Assembly: GCA_028280635.1 (NCBI GenBank)
Contig: JANQLM010000114.1
Coordinates: 1-44,927 of the forward strand
Direction: 5' to 3'
Source of the DNA: Halieaceae bacterium
GTDB lineage: Bacteria > Pseudomonadota > Gammaproteobacteria > Pseudomonadales > Halieaceae
Length of the DNA stretch: 44,927 nt
Of the stretch, positions 15,327 through 23,967 are shown in pieces. Each line of letters opens with the position of its first letter. Within the stretch, counting starts at the first letter, position 1. The notes under the pieces were generated by a model that ran no database searches, was not told where the DNA came from, and was given only the letters and a program-made list of their open reading frames with translations. The translations under genes and the position numbers were made by a program.

Positions 15327-16232
15327 ATGCGAGGGGCTCTGTGCTTTCTTATGCTTCTATGCGCAGGCGCCAGCCTGGCCGCAGACCCGCCCTGGCCTGT
15401 CGACCTGGACCGGGCGCTGACCCAGGACCCCACGCCCCACAAAATGTTCCCCCCCTCCATCGAGGAGTTGAGTTTCGAGGTCGAGGGTTCCCGGCTTTCG
15501 GGCATTCTCTACCTCGCCAACGGGCTGGGCCCCCACCCTACCGTAGTGCTGTTGCACGGCCTGCCAGGCAATGAGAAAAACCTCGATCTGGCCCAGGCCA
15601 TGCGCCGCACCGGGTTCAACGTCATGTTTTTCCACTACCGCGGCGCCTGGGGCAGTGAGGGCGAGTACTGCATCTCCGAGCACTCGGAGGACGTAGCCGC
15701 GGCCGTCGACTTCCTGCGTGAGAACGCCGTGCGCTACCGGGTCGACGTCAACAGCCTCAGTCTGCTGGGCCATTCCCTTGGCGGCTATTCGGCACTGGCG
15801 GCCGGCAGCCGCGACCCCGGGCTGGCCTGTGTAGGCGCCATGGCGCCAGCCAACCTGGGCCTGATGGCCGAGGGCTTCCGGGCCGGGGAACCCAGCGCCC
15901 TCGCCTTCCTGGAATATGCCGACAGCCTGTTTATGCTCCGCAACTTCGACGGCGCACACATGCGCGAGGATCTGTTGTCGGAACCGGCTCTGCGCCTGGA
16001 TACGCGCTTGTTTGGCCCTGGTCTGCGCGGCAAGTCCGTGTTCATGATCACCGGCACCGAGGATACGGTGCTGCCCCCACCGTCCATGTTCGACCCCACC
16101 GTAAAGGCCTATCTTCGCGACCCGGCGATTCGCCTGCAGTATCACAAGATTCCCGGCGACCACTCCTTCTCGTACAGCCGCATTGAGCTGACCGGGCGGA
16201 CCATTGACTGGCTGGCCCACGACTGCCGGTAG
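15327..16232 (+). CDS. Secreted alpha/beta hydrolase
   Basis: A 301-residue hydrolase with a cleavable signal peptide (hydrophobic residues 4-17, likely cut after ASLA), so probably periplasmic. The alpha/beta-hydrolase core shows the oxyanion HGLPGNEKN, the nucleophile S150 in GHSLGG, the acid D246 in GTEDTVLPP and H279 in PGDHSFS. It is of the serine-aminopeptidase/dienelactone-like lipase type; esters or peptides are possible substrates. The AraC regulator follows 9 bp after the stop, so the two are probably co-transcribed. It is divergent from the acyl-CoA dehydrogenase. An exported esterase next to acyl-CoA degradation genes could release fatty acids outside the cytoplasm (inference). 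Confidence 0.92.
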   Translation: MRGALCFLMLLCAGASLAADPPWPVDLDRALTQDPTPHKMFPPSIEELSFEVEGSRLSGILYLANGLGPHPTVVLLHGLPGNEKNLDLAQAMRRTGFNVMFFHYRGAWGSEGEYCISEHSEDVAAAVDFLRENAVRYRVDVNSLSLLGHSLGGYSALAAGSRDPGLACVGAMAPANLGLMAEGFRAGEPSALAFLEYADSLFMLRNFDGAHMREDLLSEPALRLDTRLFGPGLRGKSVFMITGTEDTVLPPPSMFDPTVKAYLRDPAIRLQYHKIPGDHSFSYSRIELTGRTIDWLAHDCR

Positions 16233-16241
16233 CAGCACCTC

Positions 16242-17243
16242 ATGCGTCAGCTCTCGATATCGGTCGTGTTCGTCAGGGCGGTGCTCAAGTATGCCGTGGC
16301 CCACGGCCTCGACCCGGTAAAGCTGTTGCGCCAAAACCGCATCTCCCCGCGGCTGCTTGACGAGGACGATGCGCTCATTTCCATCGAGCGCTTTGCCGAC
16401 CTGCAGGTAAGTACCATGCTGGCCATGGGCGACGAGGGCCTGGGATACGGCGCCCAGCCGTTGCCCCTGGGCACCTGGTCGATGATGTGCCATGCAGTGA
16501 TTCACTGCGAGACCCTGGGTAAAGCCCTGGCCCGTTACTGCCGCTTTTTCGGCCTGTTCCAGCAGGTTGCGACCCCGACACTGAGCGTGGAAGGCGACAG
16601 TGCCATTGTCAGGTTGCATCCGGACCCGGGCCAGCGGGGCATTGACAGCTACGCCGCCGAGCTGGCGCTGTTCAACTGTCACCGCTTCATGAGCTGGCTG
16701 GCCTCGGAGCTGCTGCCGGCCCAGGCGTTCAACTTTACCCAGGCCGCCCCTTCCCACGTGGACCAGTACCGACCGATGTTTGCAGGCAATCCGGTCAACT
16801 TCGAGCAACCTCATACGGAAATGGTGCTGAAAGCGGCCCTGCTGGATATGCCGGTCACCCAGAATGAGCAGTCGCTCACACGCTTCCTGCGCCACCCGGT
16901 CCTGGCGCTGCTGACCCAGCAGTACGACCAGGCCAGTTGGACCGCGCGGGTGAAACAGTTGCTGCGCAAGGATATGGTCAATATGCCGGAGCTGGAACCC
17001 GTGGCCGCTACCCTGGACGTCCATCCACAGACCTTGCGGCGACGCCTGAGCAAAGAGGGCACGTCGTTTTCGGAACTGAAAGGCCAGGTGCGGCGAGATG
17101 TGGCCCTGCACTTCCTGGGCAAGCAGGGCCTCAGTATCGAGGAGATTGCCCACCGCGCGGGATTCTCGGAATCCAGCGCGTTTATACGGGCTTTCAAGGG
17201 GTGGACAGGTGTGACGCCCTACACCTATCGCAAGGGCTTGTAG
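16242..17243 (+). CDS. AraC-family transcriptional regulator
   Basis: A 333-residue regulator with an N-terminal arabinose-binding-type/OruR-like ligand domain (about residues 10-215; GLGYGAQPLPLGTWSMMCHAV is typical) and a C-terminal double helix-turn-helix (about 232-333; VAATLDVHPQTLRRRLSKEG and IEEIAHRAGFSESSAFIRAFKGWTGVTPYTYR). Relatives often control lipid, alkane or polyhydroxyalkanoate metabolism in gammaproteobacteria. It follows the secreted hydrolase by 9 bp and converges on the CoA ligase. It is the only one-component DNA-binding regulator in the window, so it is a candidate controller of the hydrolase and nearby fatty-acid genes (inference). Confidence 0.95.
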   Translation: MRQLSISVVFVRAVLKYAVAHGLDPVKLLRQNRISPRLLDEDDALISIERFADLQVSTMLAMGDEGLGYGAQPLPLGTWSMMCHAVIHCETLGKALARYCRFFGLFQQVATPTLSVEGDSAIVRLHPDPGQRGIDSYAAELALFNCHRFMSWLASELLPAQAFNFTQAAPSHVDQYRPMFAGNPVNFEQPHTEMVLKAALLDMPVTQNEQSLTRFLRHPVLALLTQQYDQASWTARVKQLLRKDMVNMPELEPVAATLDVHPQTLRRRLSKEGTSFSELKGQVRRDVALHFLGKQGLSIEEIAHRAGFSESSAFIRAFKGWTGVTPYTYRKGL

Positions 17244-17267
17244 TCGGACGCCGTTTTTCCCAAAAGG

Positions 17268-18971
17268 CTAGCCAGCGTCGGCGAGATCCAGGCCCTGCTG
17301 TAACTCCTTTTTCACGAACTTGCCACTGGCATTGCGCGGCAGAGGCTCATTGAGAATCCAGATGTAGCGTGGAATCTTGAAGGCCGCCAGGTTGGTATTG
17401 CAGAACTCGCGGATCTCTTCCGCGGTTGGCTGCGTGCCCTCCGCGGGGAAAATGGCGGCGCCAACTTCCTCGCCCAGACGCTCATCCGGCACCGCGAACA
17501 CCGCGCACTCGGCCACGGCTTCACTCTTGTAAAGCGCGGTCTCGACTTCAGAGCAGTACACGTTTTCGCCGCCACGCAGCACCATATCCTTGGCGCGATC
17601 CACCAGGTAGACGAAGTTGTCCTCGTCGAGGTAGCCGATGTCGCCGGTGTAAAGCCAGCCGTCGACGATGGTCTCGGCCGTCGCCTCGGGACGGTTGAGG
17701 TAGCCTTTGATCACCTGGGCGCCACGCACCACCACCTCACCGGCCTCACCCAGCGGCAGGGCATTGCCCTCGCTGCCGATAATCTTTATCTCGAAGTTGG
17801 GCATGACAATGCCGGCGCTATTGGGCCGGTCGACAAAATAGTCCCCGGCGGAAGCACTGATAATCCCGCACACCTCTGTCATGCCGTAACCCTGGGAGGG
17901 CCGGGCGCCCTTGCCGGCCTTGTCGATCTTTTCCACCAGGTCCGGCTGGACCGCGGCGCCACCGCCGCCCATGGCCTGCAGGCTGGAGGTGTCGCGGGTC
18001 TCGAAGTCCGGGTGATTGATCATCTCCCGGCTCATCACCGGCACGCCGGTGAAAGTGGTGATTTTCTCCTGCTCAATAATGCGCAGGGCTTCGCCGGCGT
18101 CCCACTTGTACATGTGCACCAGCTTGCCGCCGGCGATGGTGACGGTCTGCGCCAGGCAGTTATTGGCGGTAACGTGAAACAGCGGTGTGGCGACGATGGC
18201 CGCAATTGGCGGGGCACCGCCGTCCAGCGGGTTGGCGCCCTCCTCACCCCTGGCAGCCGCTGCCGCCATGGCCTGGGCCATATTGATGAACATCAGGCTC
18301 ATCAGGTTGTTACAGCAGCCGCGGTGCGTAAGCTGGGCGCCCTTGGGGAAGCCGGTGGTGCCGGAGGTATAGAAGATACAGGCGTCGTCATCGGCATCGA
18401 TGGCTACTTCCGGCAGGTTTGGTTCGCTGGCCAGCACCTCTGACCAGGGTCGCGCCCAATCCGGCACTTCGTCCACCCGCACCGCGGCTACCAGCATATC
18501 GGGAAACTCATCGCGAATTTCACTGAAGCGCTCCAGGCGCTCGCGATCGCAGATCAGCGCCCTGGGGGTGGAGTCCGACAGGCCGTACTTCATCTCCTCG
18601 GCCACCCACCAGGCGTTCATACCCACGGCCACCGCGCCTATCGCCGTGACCGCCCAGTAGCTCAGCATCCACTCCGGGTAATTGCGCATGGCGATGGCCA
18701 CCCGGTCGTGCTGGCCAACGCCGTTGTCTGTCAGCCACTTGGCGATTCGTGCCACCTGGTCCTGGGCCTCGGCGTAGGTCCAGCGCTCATCCTGGTAGAC
18801 CAGGTAATCCTTGTCGGCGTGACCTGCGGACAGCGCCCAGACATCACGCAGGGAATTGGGGGTATTCTTCCAGGCCTTGAGTGTCTGCCCCGCCACCTCA
18901 ACTTCTCCCAGTTCAAACATCTGGCCGGGGGCGGTCAGGGTATCGAAGACGTTCTTCAGCTCTGCGTACAT
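17268..18971 (-). CDS. Long-chain fatty acid-CoA ligase (AMP-forming)
   Basis: A 567-residue acyl-adenylate-forming enzyme activating a carboxylic acid to its CoA thioester with ATP. Motifs are the P-loop YTSGTTGFPKG (201-211), VATPLFHVTANN, QGYGMTEVCG, the hinge YTGDIGYLDEDNFVYLVDR and the C-terminal PRNASGKFVKKEL with the catalytic Lys. The start at 18971 is supported by GAGGAA 9 bases upstream; a 36-codon longer frame lacks family similarity. It is convergent with the AraC gene and divergent from the dienelactone-hydrolase-like gene. It is monocistronic in this window. Acyl specificity is not deducible. Confidence 0.94.
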   Translation of the reverse strand: MYAELKNVFDTLTAPGQMFELGEVEVAGQTLKAWKNTPNSLRDVWALSAGHADKDYLVYQDERWTYAEAQDQVARIAKWLTDNGVGQHDRVAIAMRNYPEWMLSYWAVTAIGAVAVGMNAWWVAEEMKYGLSDSTPRALICDRERLERFSEIRDEFPDMLVAAVRVDEVPDWARPWSEVLASEPNLPEVAIDADDDACIFYTSGTTGFPKGAQLTHRGCCNNLMSLMFINMAQAMAAAAARGEEGANPLDGGAPPIAAIVATPLFHVTANNCLAQTVTIAGGKLVHMYKWDAGEALRIIEQEKITTFTGVPVMSREMINHPDFETRDTSSLQAMGGGGAAVQPDLVEKIDKAGKGARPSQGYGMTEVCGIISASAGDYFVDRPNSAGIVMPNFEIKIIGSEGNALPLGEAGEVVVRGAQVIKGYLNRPEATAETIVDGWLYTGDIGYLDEDNFVYLVDRAKDMVLRGGENVYCSEVETALYKSEAVAECAVFAVPDERLGEEVGAAIFPAEGTQPTAEEIREFCNTNLAAFKIPRYIWILNEPLPRNASGKFVKKELQQGLDLADAG

Positions 18972-19125
18972 CGGCGGGGGTTCCTCGGTAATTATGTTAT
19001 GAGAGCCGCAGAGTGTACCAATATCCGGGGCCTGCGCCAGCGCCTGACAAGGCGGGAGATATGATCGAATTTCTTTCACAGGCGCTCTGGCATCCTGGCG
19101 GTCCCTGGTCCAGAATTCGCGACCT

Positions 19126-19962
19126 ATGAAAAACTTTGGCGGCTATCTTCTGCTTTCCCTTGGCGTGGTGCTGGTACTCGGTGCCGGCGGCGCATGGTGG
19201 TATTACAAGGACGCGCTTCATGTCGAGCAGCGCAGCTTCAAGGAGCTGCGCGCATTGCTGGAGCCAAACATCGAGTTCTACCTGCCCGATCGTGAGGGCC
19301 GCGCGCCCGCGGTGGTGTTCCTGCACGGCTGCGGCGGTCTCAGCCAGGCCACCGAGCCCCGGGCTCGCGCTGCCCAGGCACTCGGCTATGTCGCCGTGGT
19401 GCAGGACAGCATGACACCACGCGGCCTGGACTGGCCTGAGGTCTGCGACGGTCGCGCCCTGCAGGGCGCCGAGCGGGTCGGCGACCTGCTGGTCACGCTG
19501 CAGGTGGTGCGGGAACACCCGGCCGTGGACCCTGGGAATATTGTCATCGTGGCTTATTCCCACGGCGCCTGGACGGCGCTGGAAGCCTTCGCCCTGGAAG
19601 ACGCACTTCCCACCAGCCTGTCCGACAGTCCCGGCCAGCACCTGGCCGGGGTGCAGGGTCTGGTGGCCTGGTATCCATACTGCGGCTGGGGTGTGGGTTT
19701 CAGCGAGGGCTGGAACGTGGAAATCCCTACGCTCATGCTGCTGGCGGAAGAAGATGAGATCACCGACCCCAAACCCTGCGAGGCGATTGCGACCCGGCAG
19801 GCGGATGCGGGCCGCAAGGTGCGCTTCATCACCTACTGGGATGTCGGCCACGGCTTCGATCGCAATGAAGACTGGGTCAAAATCTACGATCCGGTGATGG
19901 CGGAACGCGCCCTGTCAGAGCAAACCAGCTTCCTCAAGCAGTACCTGGGCAGCTATCCCTGA
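19126..19962 (+). CDS. Membrane-anchored dienelactone hydrolase-family protein
   Basis: A 278-residue alpha/beta hydrolase with one N-terminal membrane segment (residues 7-26, no clear cleavage site), so probably anchored in the inner membrane facing the periplasm. The core has the oxyanion FLHGCGGLSQ, a Ser nucleophile S145 in AYSHGAW, an acid in LLAEEDEITDP (D210 or D214) and H242 in VGHGFD. Classical dienelactone hydrolase has Cys as nucleophile; this branch uses Ser. It is divergent from the CoA ligase. Function is unknown beyond ester hydrolysis. Confidence 0.9.
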   Translation: MKNFGGYLLLSLGVVLVLGAGGAWWYYKDALHVEQRSFKELRALLEPNIEFYLPDREGRAPAVVFLHGCGGLSQATEPRARAAQALGYVAVVQDSMTPRGLDWPEVCDGRALQGAERVGDLLVTLQVVREHPAVDPGNIVIVAYSHGAWTALEAFALEDALPTSLSDSPGQHLAGVQGLVAWYPYCGWGVGFSEGWNVEIPTLMLLAEEDEITDPKPCEAIATRQADAGRKVRFITYWDVGHGFDRNEDWVKIYDPVMAERALSEQTSFLKQYLGSYP

Positions 19963-19977
19963 TGCCCGCCTGCTCGG

Positions 19978-19996
19978 CAGCCGCCGGTCCCGGCTG
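19978..19996 (+). terminator. Weak hairpin after the dienelactone hydrolase gene
   Basis: CAGCCG and CGGCTG form a perfect 6-bp stem with a 7-base loop, starting 16 bases after the stop codon. There is no T-run directly after it, so termination here would be weak or need Rho. Confidence 0.3.
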
Positions 19997-20132
19997 ACTC
20001 GGCCGCACAGCGGGGTGTCATTTGCTGTATATTTTTTTGTTCCGGTTCGTCATTGTTCCGCAACTGTTCACACCACAGACTGCGGGGCGCTCGGCGAGAA
20101 CGCTATATAACGAATAAATCCGGTAGGCCCGC

Positions 20133-21689
20133 ATGCTCGTTCATCACTTTAGCGAATACTACGCTCGCAATTTCCCTGACAATCCCTGCGTCACCCAGGA
20201 CGGCCACACCAGCAGCTATGGTGATATCGACCGCCTTGCCAACCAGCTCGGCAATGGCCTGCTGAGCCTGGGTGTCAGCAAGGGTGACCGAGTCTGCATC
20301 CTCGGCGAGAACAGCCGTGAGCACCTGCTGCTATTCCTCGCCGCCTGCAAGATCGGCGCGGTCACCGTTTCTCTCAACTATCGGCTGGCGCCGATGGAGC
20401 TGGCCTTCATCATCAACGACTCTGAGGCCAGAGTCCTCATCATGCTGGACGAGGGATTTACTGACACCCTCGACAAGCTGCGCCCGGAGCTACCCGCTGA
20501 CTCTTATCTGCTGACCCGCGGCCTGCCCGACAGTAGCGACTGGGATAGCTGGCTCGGCGAACAGCCAATCCATCGGCCCGATGTGGACGTGCAGCCCGGT
20601 GACGCTTTCTTCCAGCTCTACACCAGCGGCACCACCGGCAATCCCAAAGGGGTCGTCACCAGCCACGCCAGCTTTGTGGCCGAGTGCGTAATGAACACCA
20701 CCTTCTTCCCCAACCGGCCTTCGCCGGGCAGTGCCGATATCGTCTGCGCCCCCATGTTCCATATCGGTGGCGCCGGTTCGGCCCTGGTGTCCACCTACTC
20801 CGGCTCGGAAATACTGCTCCACAGGGCATTCGACCCGCTCAAGGTGGTGGAAGACATCGAGCAATACCCCGTGGGCAGCGTGTTCATGGTGCCCGCCATG
20901 ATCATGGCGGTGTTGCAGATTCCCGGTATAGAAGACCGGGACTTCTCGGGCCTCAAGCAGATATTCTACGGCGCCTCGCCGATTTCCGAGGCGGTGCTGC
21001 GCCGGGCCATGGAAGTCTTCGGCGTTGACTTCATCCAGATGTATGGCATGACCGAAACCGGCGGCACCGTGGTCAACCTGACCGTGGAGGACCACCAGCG
21101 CGCCCTGGCCGGCAAGCCCGAACTGCTGCTGTCCTGCGGCCGCCCCTCGGTGGGCGCTGAGGTCAAGATCATGGACCTCCAGGGGCAGGAGCGCCCGCGC
21201 GGGGAAGTCGGCGAGATCTGGATCAAGTCCGATACCAATATGCTCGGCTACTACAATTTGCCGGAGGCCACGGCCAGCAGCCTGACCGATGGCTGGGTGC
21301 ACTCCGGCGATGCCGGCTACATGGATGAAGAGGGTTACATCTACCTCAAGGACCGCATCAAGGACATGGTAGTCAGCGGCGGAGAGAACATTTACCCGGT
21401 GGAGGTGGAGAACGCCATCGCCCACCACCAGGCCGTGGCCGATGTCGCCGTGATCGGCGTGCCGGACGAAAAGTTTGGCGAAGCCCTGCTCGCCTTCGTG
21501 GTACTCAAGCCCGACGCGGTCCTGACCGTAGATGAGATGATAGAGTTCTGCCGCGAGCGCATCGCCGGCTACAAGATTCCTCGGCGGCTCGAGATCATCG
21601 CGGAAATGCCCCGCAACCCGTCGGGCAAGATTCTCAAGAAAGAACTGCGCAAGCCCTACTGGGAAGGCATTGAAAGGAGCATCAGCTAA
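20133..21689 (+). CDS. Acyl-CoA synthetase (AMP-forming), LvaE-like position
   Basis: A 518-residue class I adenylate-forming acid-CoA ligase. It shows the P-loop YTSGTTGNPKG (163-173), APMFHIGGAG, QMYGMTETGG, the hinge HSGDAGYMDEEGYIYLKDRIKD (read here in two overlapping parts) and the C-terminal PRNPSGKILKKELR with the catalytic Lys. It is the first gene of a plus-strand operon; TAGG lies 6 bases before the ATG. Its stop overlaps the next start by one base (TAATG). Together with the next two genes the order resembles the levulinate (lva) set, where the ligase LvaE activates the acid. Broad short- to medium-chain acids are possible substrates. Confidence 0.94.
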   Translation: MLVHHFSEYYARNFPDNPCVTQDGHTSSYGDIDRLANQLGNGLLSLGVSKGDRVCILGENSREHLLLFLAACKIGAVTVSLNYRLAPMELAFIINDSEARVLIMLDEGFTDTLDKLRPELPADSYLLTRGLPDSSDWDSWLGEQPIHRPDVDVQPGDAFFQLYTSGTTGNPKGVVTSHASFVAECVMNTTFFPNRPSPGSADIVCAPMFHIGGAGSALVSTYSGSEILLHRAFDPLKVVEDIEQYPVGSVFMVPAMIMAVLQIPGIEDRDFSGLKQIFYGASPISEAVLRRAMEVFGVDFIQMYGMTETGGTVVNLTVEDHQRALAGKPELLLSCGRPSVGAEVKIMDLQGQERPRGEVGEIWIKSDTNMLGYYNLPEATASSLTDGWVHSGDAGYMDEEGYIYLKDRIKDMVVSGGENIYPVEVENAIAHHQAVADVAVIGVPDEKFGEALLAFVVLKPDAVLTVDEMIEFCRERIAGYKIPRRLEIIAEMPRNPSGKILKKELRKPYWEGIERSIS

Positions 21690-22900
21690 TGAACTTCGAA
21701 CCCAGCCCGCTGGCCGTGCAATACATTGAGCGCCTCAATGCCTTCATGGAAGAGCACGTCTACCCGGTTGAGCACGATTACTACGACTACGTGGACAGCG
21801 CCGAAGACCGCTGGGCCACCGTGCCACTGATGGAGGAGCTCAAGGACAAGGCCCGCGAGGCCGGCCTGTGGAATCTGTTCATACCCAAGGACCATGGCGG
21901 CGAACTGTCCAACCTGGACTATGCGCCGCTGGCGGAAATCATGGGTCGAGTGCTCTGGTCCCCTGAGATCTTCAATTGTAACGCCCCGGACACCGGCAAC
22001 ATGGAAGTGTTCATGAAGTACGGTACCGAAGCCCAGAAAGCCCAGTGGCTGGAGCCGCTGCTGAACGGCGATATCCGCTCCGCCTACGCCATGACCGAGC
22101 CGGCGGTGGCCTCTTCCGACGCCACCAATATTGAAACCCGCATCGAGCGCGATGGCGATGAATACGTCATCAACGGACGCAAGTGGTTCATCACCGGTGC
22201 CATGAATGAGCGCACCAAAATCTATATCGTGATGGGCAAATCGGACCCGGACAATGAAAACCGCCACAAGCAGCAGAGCCAGATCCTGGTGCCCAGGGAT
22301 ACGCCCGGGCTGATCGTCGAACGCGCCCTGAAGACCTTCAATTATGACGATGCCCCCATCGGTCACGCCGAAGTGGTGTTCGACAATGTAAGGGTGCCGG
22401 CGGAGAACATGCTGCTGGGTGAAGGCCGCGGCTTCGAGATCGCCCAGGGTCGCCTCGGGCCGGGCCGCCTGCACCACTGCATGCGCCTTATCGGCGCCGC
22501 CCAGCGCTCGCTGGAGTTGGCCTGCCAGCGGGTGGAGCAGCGCAGCACCTTCGGCAAGACCCTGTCCCAGCACCAGAGCATTCGCGAGGACATGGCCACC
22601 AGTTTCTGCGACATCGAGCAGGTGCGGCTACTGACCCTCAAGACCGCGGACCGCCTCGACAAGCTCGGCAACAAGGAAGCCCGCGACTATATCGCCGCGG
22701 CCAAGATCGCCACGCCGCTGACCGCGCAAAAAGTCATTGACCGCTGCATGCAGGTGTTCGGCGCCGGCGGCCTGTGCCAGGACTACTTCATGGCCGAGGC
22801 CTACAATTACGCCCGCTGGTGCCGCCAGGCGGACGGTCCCGACCAGGTCCACATGATGGCCCTGGGTAAACAACTCATCCAACGTTACGGCAATTCATGA
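21689..22900 (+). CDS. ACAD10/11-type acyl-CoA dehydrogenase (LvaC-like)
   Basis: A 403-residue acyl-CoA dehydrogenase of the ACAD10/11 branch. It has FIPKDHGGELSNLDYAPL, AMTEPAVASSDATNIETRI, NGRKWFITGAM, RSTFGKTLSQHQSIRED, GAGGLCQDYFMAE and RQADGPDQVH near the C-terminus. At the medium-chain catalytic Glu position this branch has Asp (D382 in ADGPD). In Pseudomonas putida LvaC, a relative, the enzyme acts with a 4-hydroxyacyl-CoA kinase to convert a 4-phosphoacyl-CoA to the 3-hydroxyacyl-CoA. The stop overlaps the kinase start by 4 bp (ATGA), suggesting coupled production of the two parts that are one chain in human ACAD11. Confidence 0.93.
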   Translation: MNFEPSPLAVQYIERLNAFMEEHVYPVEHDYYDYVDSAEDRWATVPLMEELKDKAREAGLWNLFIPKDHGGELSNLDYAPLAEIMGRVLWSPEIFNCNAPDTGNMEVFMKYGTEAQKAQWLEPLLNGDIRSAYAMTEPAVASSDATNIETRIERDGDEYVINGRKWFITGAMNERTKIYIVMGKSDPDNENRHKQQSQILVPRDTPGLIVERALKTFNYDDAPIGHAEVVFDNVRVPAENMLLGEGRGFEIAQGRLGPGRLHHCMRLIGAAQRSLELACQRVEQRSTFGKTLSQHQSIREDMATSFCDIEQVRLLTLKTADRLDKLGNKEARDYIAAAKIATPLTAQKVIDRCMQVFGAGGLCQDYFMAEAYNYARWCRQADGPDQVHMMALGKQLIQRYGNS

Positions 22901-23922
22901 GCACCCAGACACTCGACACCTCGCGCCTCCAGGACTACCTGGAAGAGCACATCCCTGGCTTCAGCGGTGAACTGACAGCAGAGAAGTTCGCCGGCGGCCA
23001 GTCCAACCCCACCTTCAAACTGAGCGCCGGCGGCGAGCACTACGTGCTGCGCCGCAAGCCGCCCGGCGAGTTGCTGAAATCCGCCCACGCGGTGGATCGC
23101 GAATACCGGGTGATCAGCGCCCTAGCGGATACCGACGTACCGGTGGCAAAGACTTACTGCCTGTGCGAGGACGACAGCATTATCGGCTCCATGTTCTATG
23201 TCATGGAGTATATGGACGGCCGGGTATTCTGGGACGCCAAGGTGCCGGAAGTCGACGGCAATGAAGAGCGCGCTGCCATCTACGACGAGATGAACCGGGT
23301 CCTCGCCAACCTGCACAATGTCGATGTCGAAGCGGTGGGGCTGGCGGACTTCGGCCGGCCCGGCAACTACTTCGAGCGCCAGATCAGCCGCTGGACCAAG
23401 CAGTACCGGGCCAGCGAAACCGAGCATAACGCCAACATGGAAACCCTCATCGAGTGGCTGCCGGCCAATCTGCCCGCCGATGACGGCGTCGTCAGCCTGG
23501 TGCACGGCGACTACCGGCTGGACAACGTCATGTTCCACAAGACCGAGCCGCGCATTATCGCGGTGCTGGACTGGGAACTGTCGACCCTCGGTCACCCGCT
23601 GGCGGACCTGTCCTACCAGTGCATGGCCTGGGCCCTGCCCTACTCGGAGCAGGGCATGAGCGGCCTCGGCGGCGTCGACCGCGCCACGTTCGGCCTGCCC
23701 ACCGATGAGGAGTACATCGCGAAGTACTGCGAGCGTACCGGTCGCGCCAGCATCGACAACTGGAAGTTCTACATGGTGTTCTGCTTCTTCAGGCTGGCCG
23801 CCATCCTGCAGGGCGTGAAAAAGCGCGCCTTGATCGGCACTGCCTCCAGCGCCGAGGCCACGGCCAAGGCCGCGGCCGTCGATCCGCTGGCAGAGGCCGG
23901 CGTGGCGACCATCAACGCATAA
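22897..23922 (+). CDS. Phosphotransferase-family kinase (LvaA-like; ACAD11 kinase domain)
   Basis: A 341-residue aminoglycoside-phosphotransferase-fold kinase. Key parts are the glycine-containing loop FAGGQSNPTFKL (32-42), the ATP-site Lys/Arg stretch YVLRRKPPG, the catalytic loop HGDYRLDN (H203, D205, N210) and the metal-binding DWE (D225) followed by LGHPLADLSY. This branch is the N-terminal kinase of eukaryotic ACAD10/11 and includes LvaA, which phosphorylates the 4-hydroxyl of 4-hydroxyacyl-CoA. It overlaps the dehydrogenase gene by 4 bp and is followed after 45 bp by an enoyl-CoA hydratase. Antibiotic resistance is unlikely in this context. Confidence 0.93.
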   Translation: MSTQTLDTSRLQDYLEEHIPGFSGELTAEKFAGGQSNPTFKLSAGGEHYVLRRKPPGELLKSAHAVDREYRVISALADTDVPVAKTYCLCEDDSIIGSMFYVMEYMDGRVFWDAKVPEVDGNEERAAIYDEMNRVLANLHNVDVEAVGLADFGRPGNYFERQISRWTKQYRASETEHNANMETLIEWLPANLPADDGVVSLVHGDYRLDNVMFHKTEPRIIAVLDWELSTLGHPLADLSYQCMAWALPYSEQGMSGLGGVDRATFGLPTDEEYIAKYCERTGRASIDNWKFYMVFCFFRLAAILQGVKKRALIGTASSAEATAKAAAVDPLAEAGVATINA

Positions 23923-23967
23923 GCAAGCAAAGACAACCCCCAACATCTTCATAAGAGGAGACCCGCA

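Noticed and set aside
15357-17153. Minus-strand 598-codon frame opposite the hydrolase and AraC genes
   Set aside because: Antisense shadow; both plus-strand genes have full motifs.
22897-23922. Antibiotic-resistance aminoglycoside kinase
   Set aside because: The fold matches, but the overlap with an ACAD10/11-type dehydrogenase and the operon content point to the acyl-CoA-linked branch.
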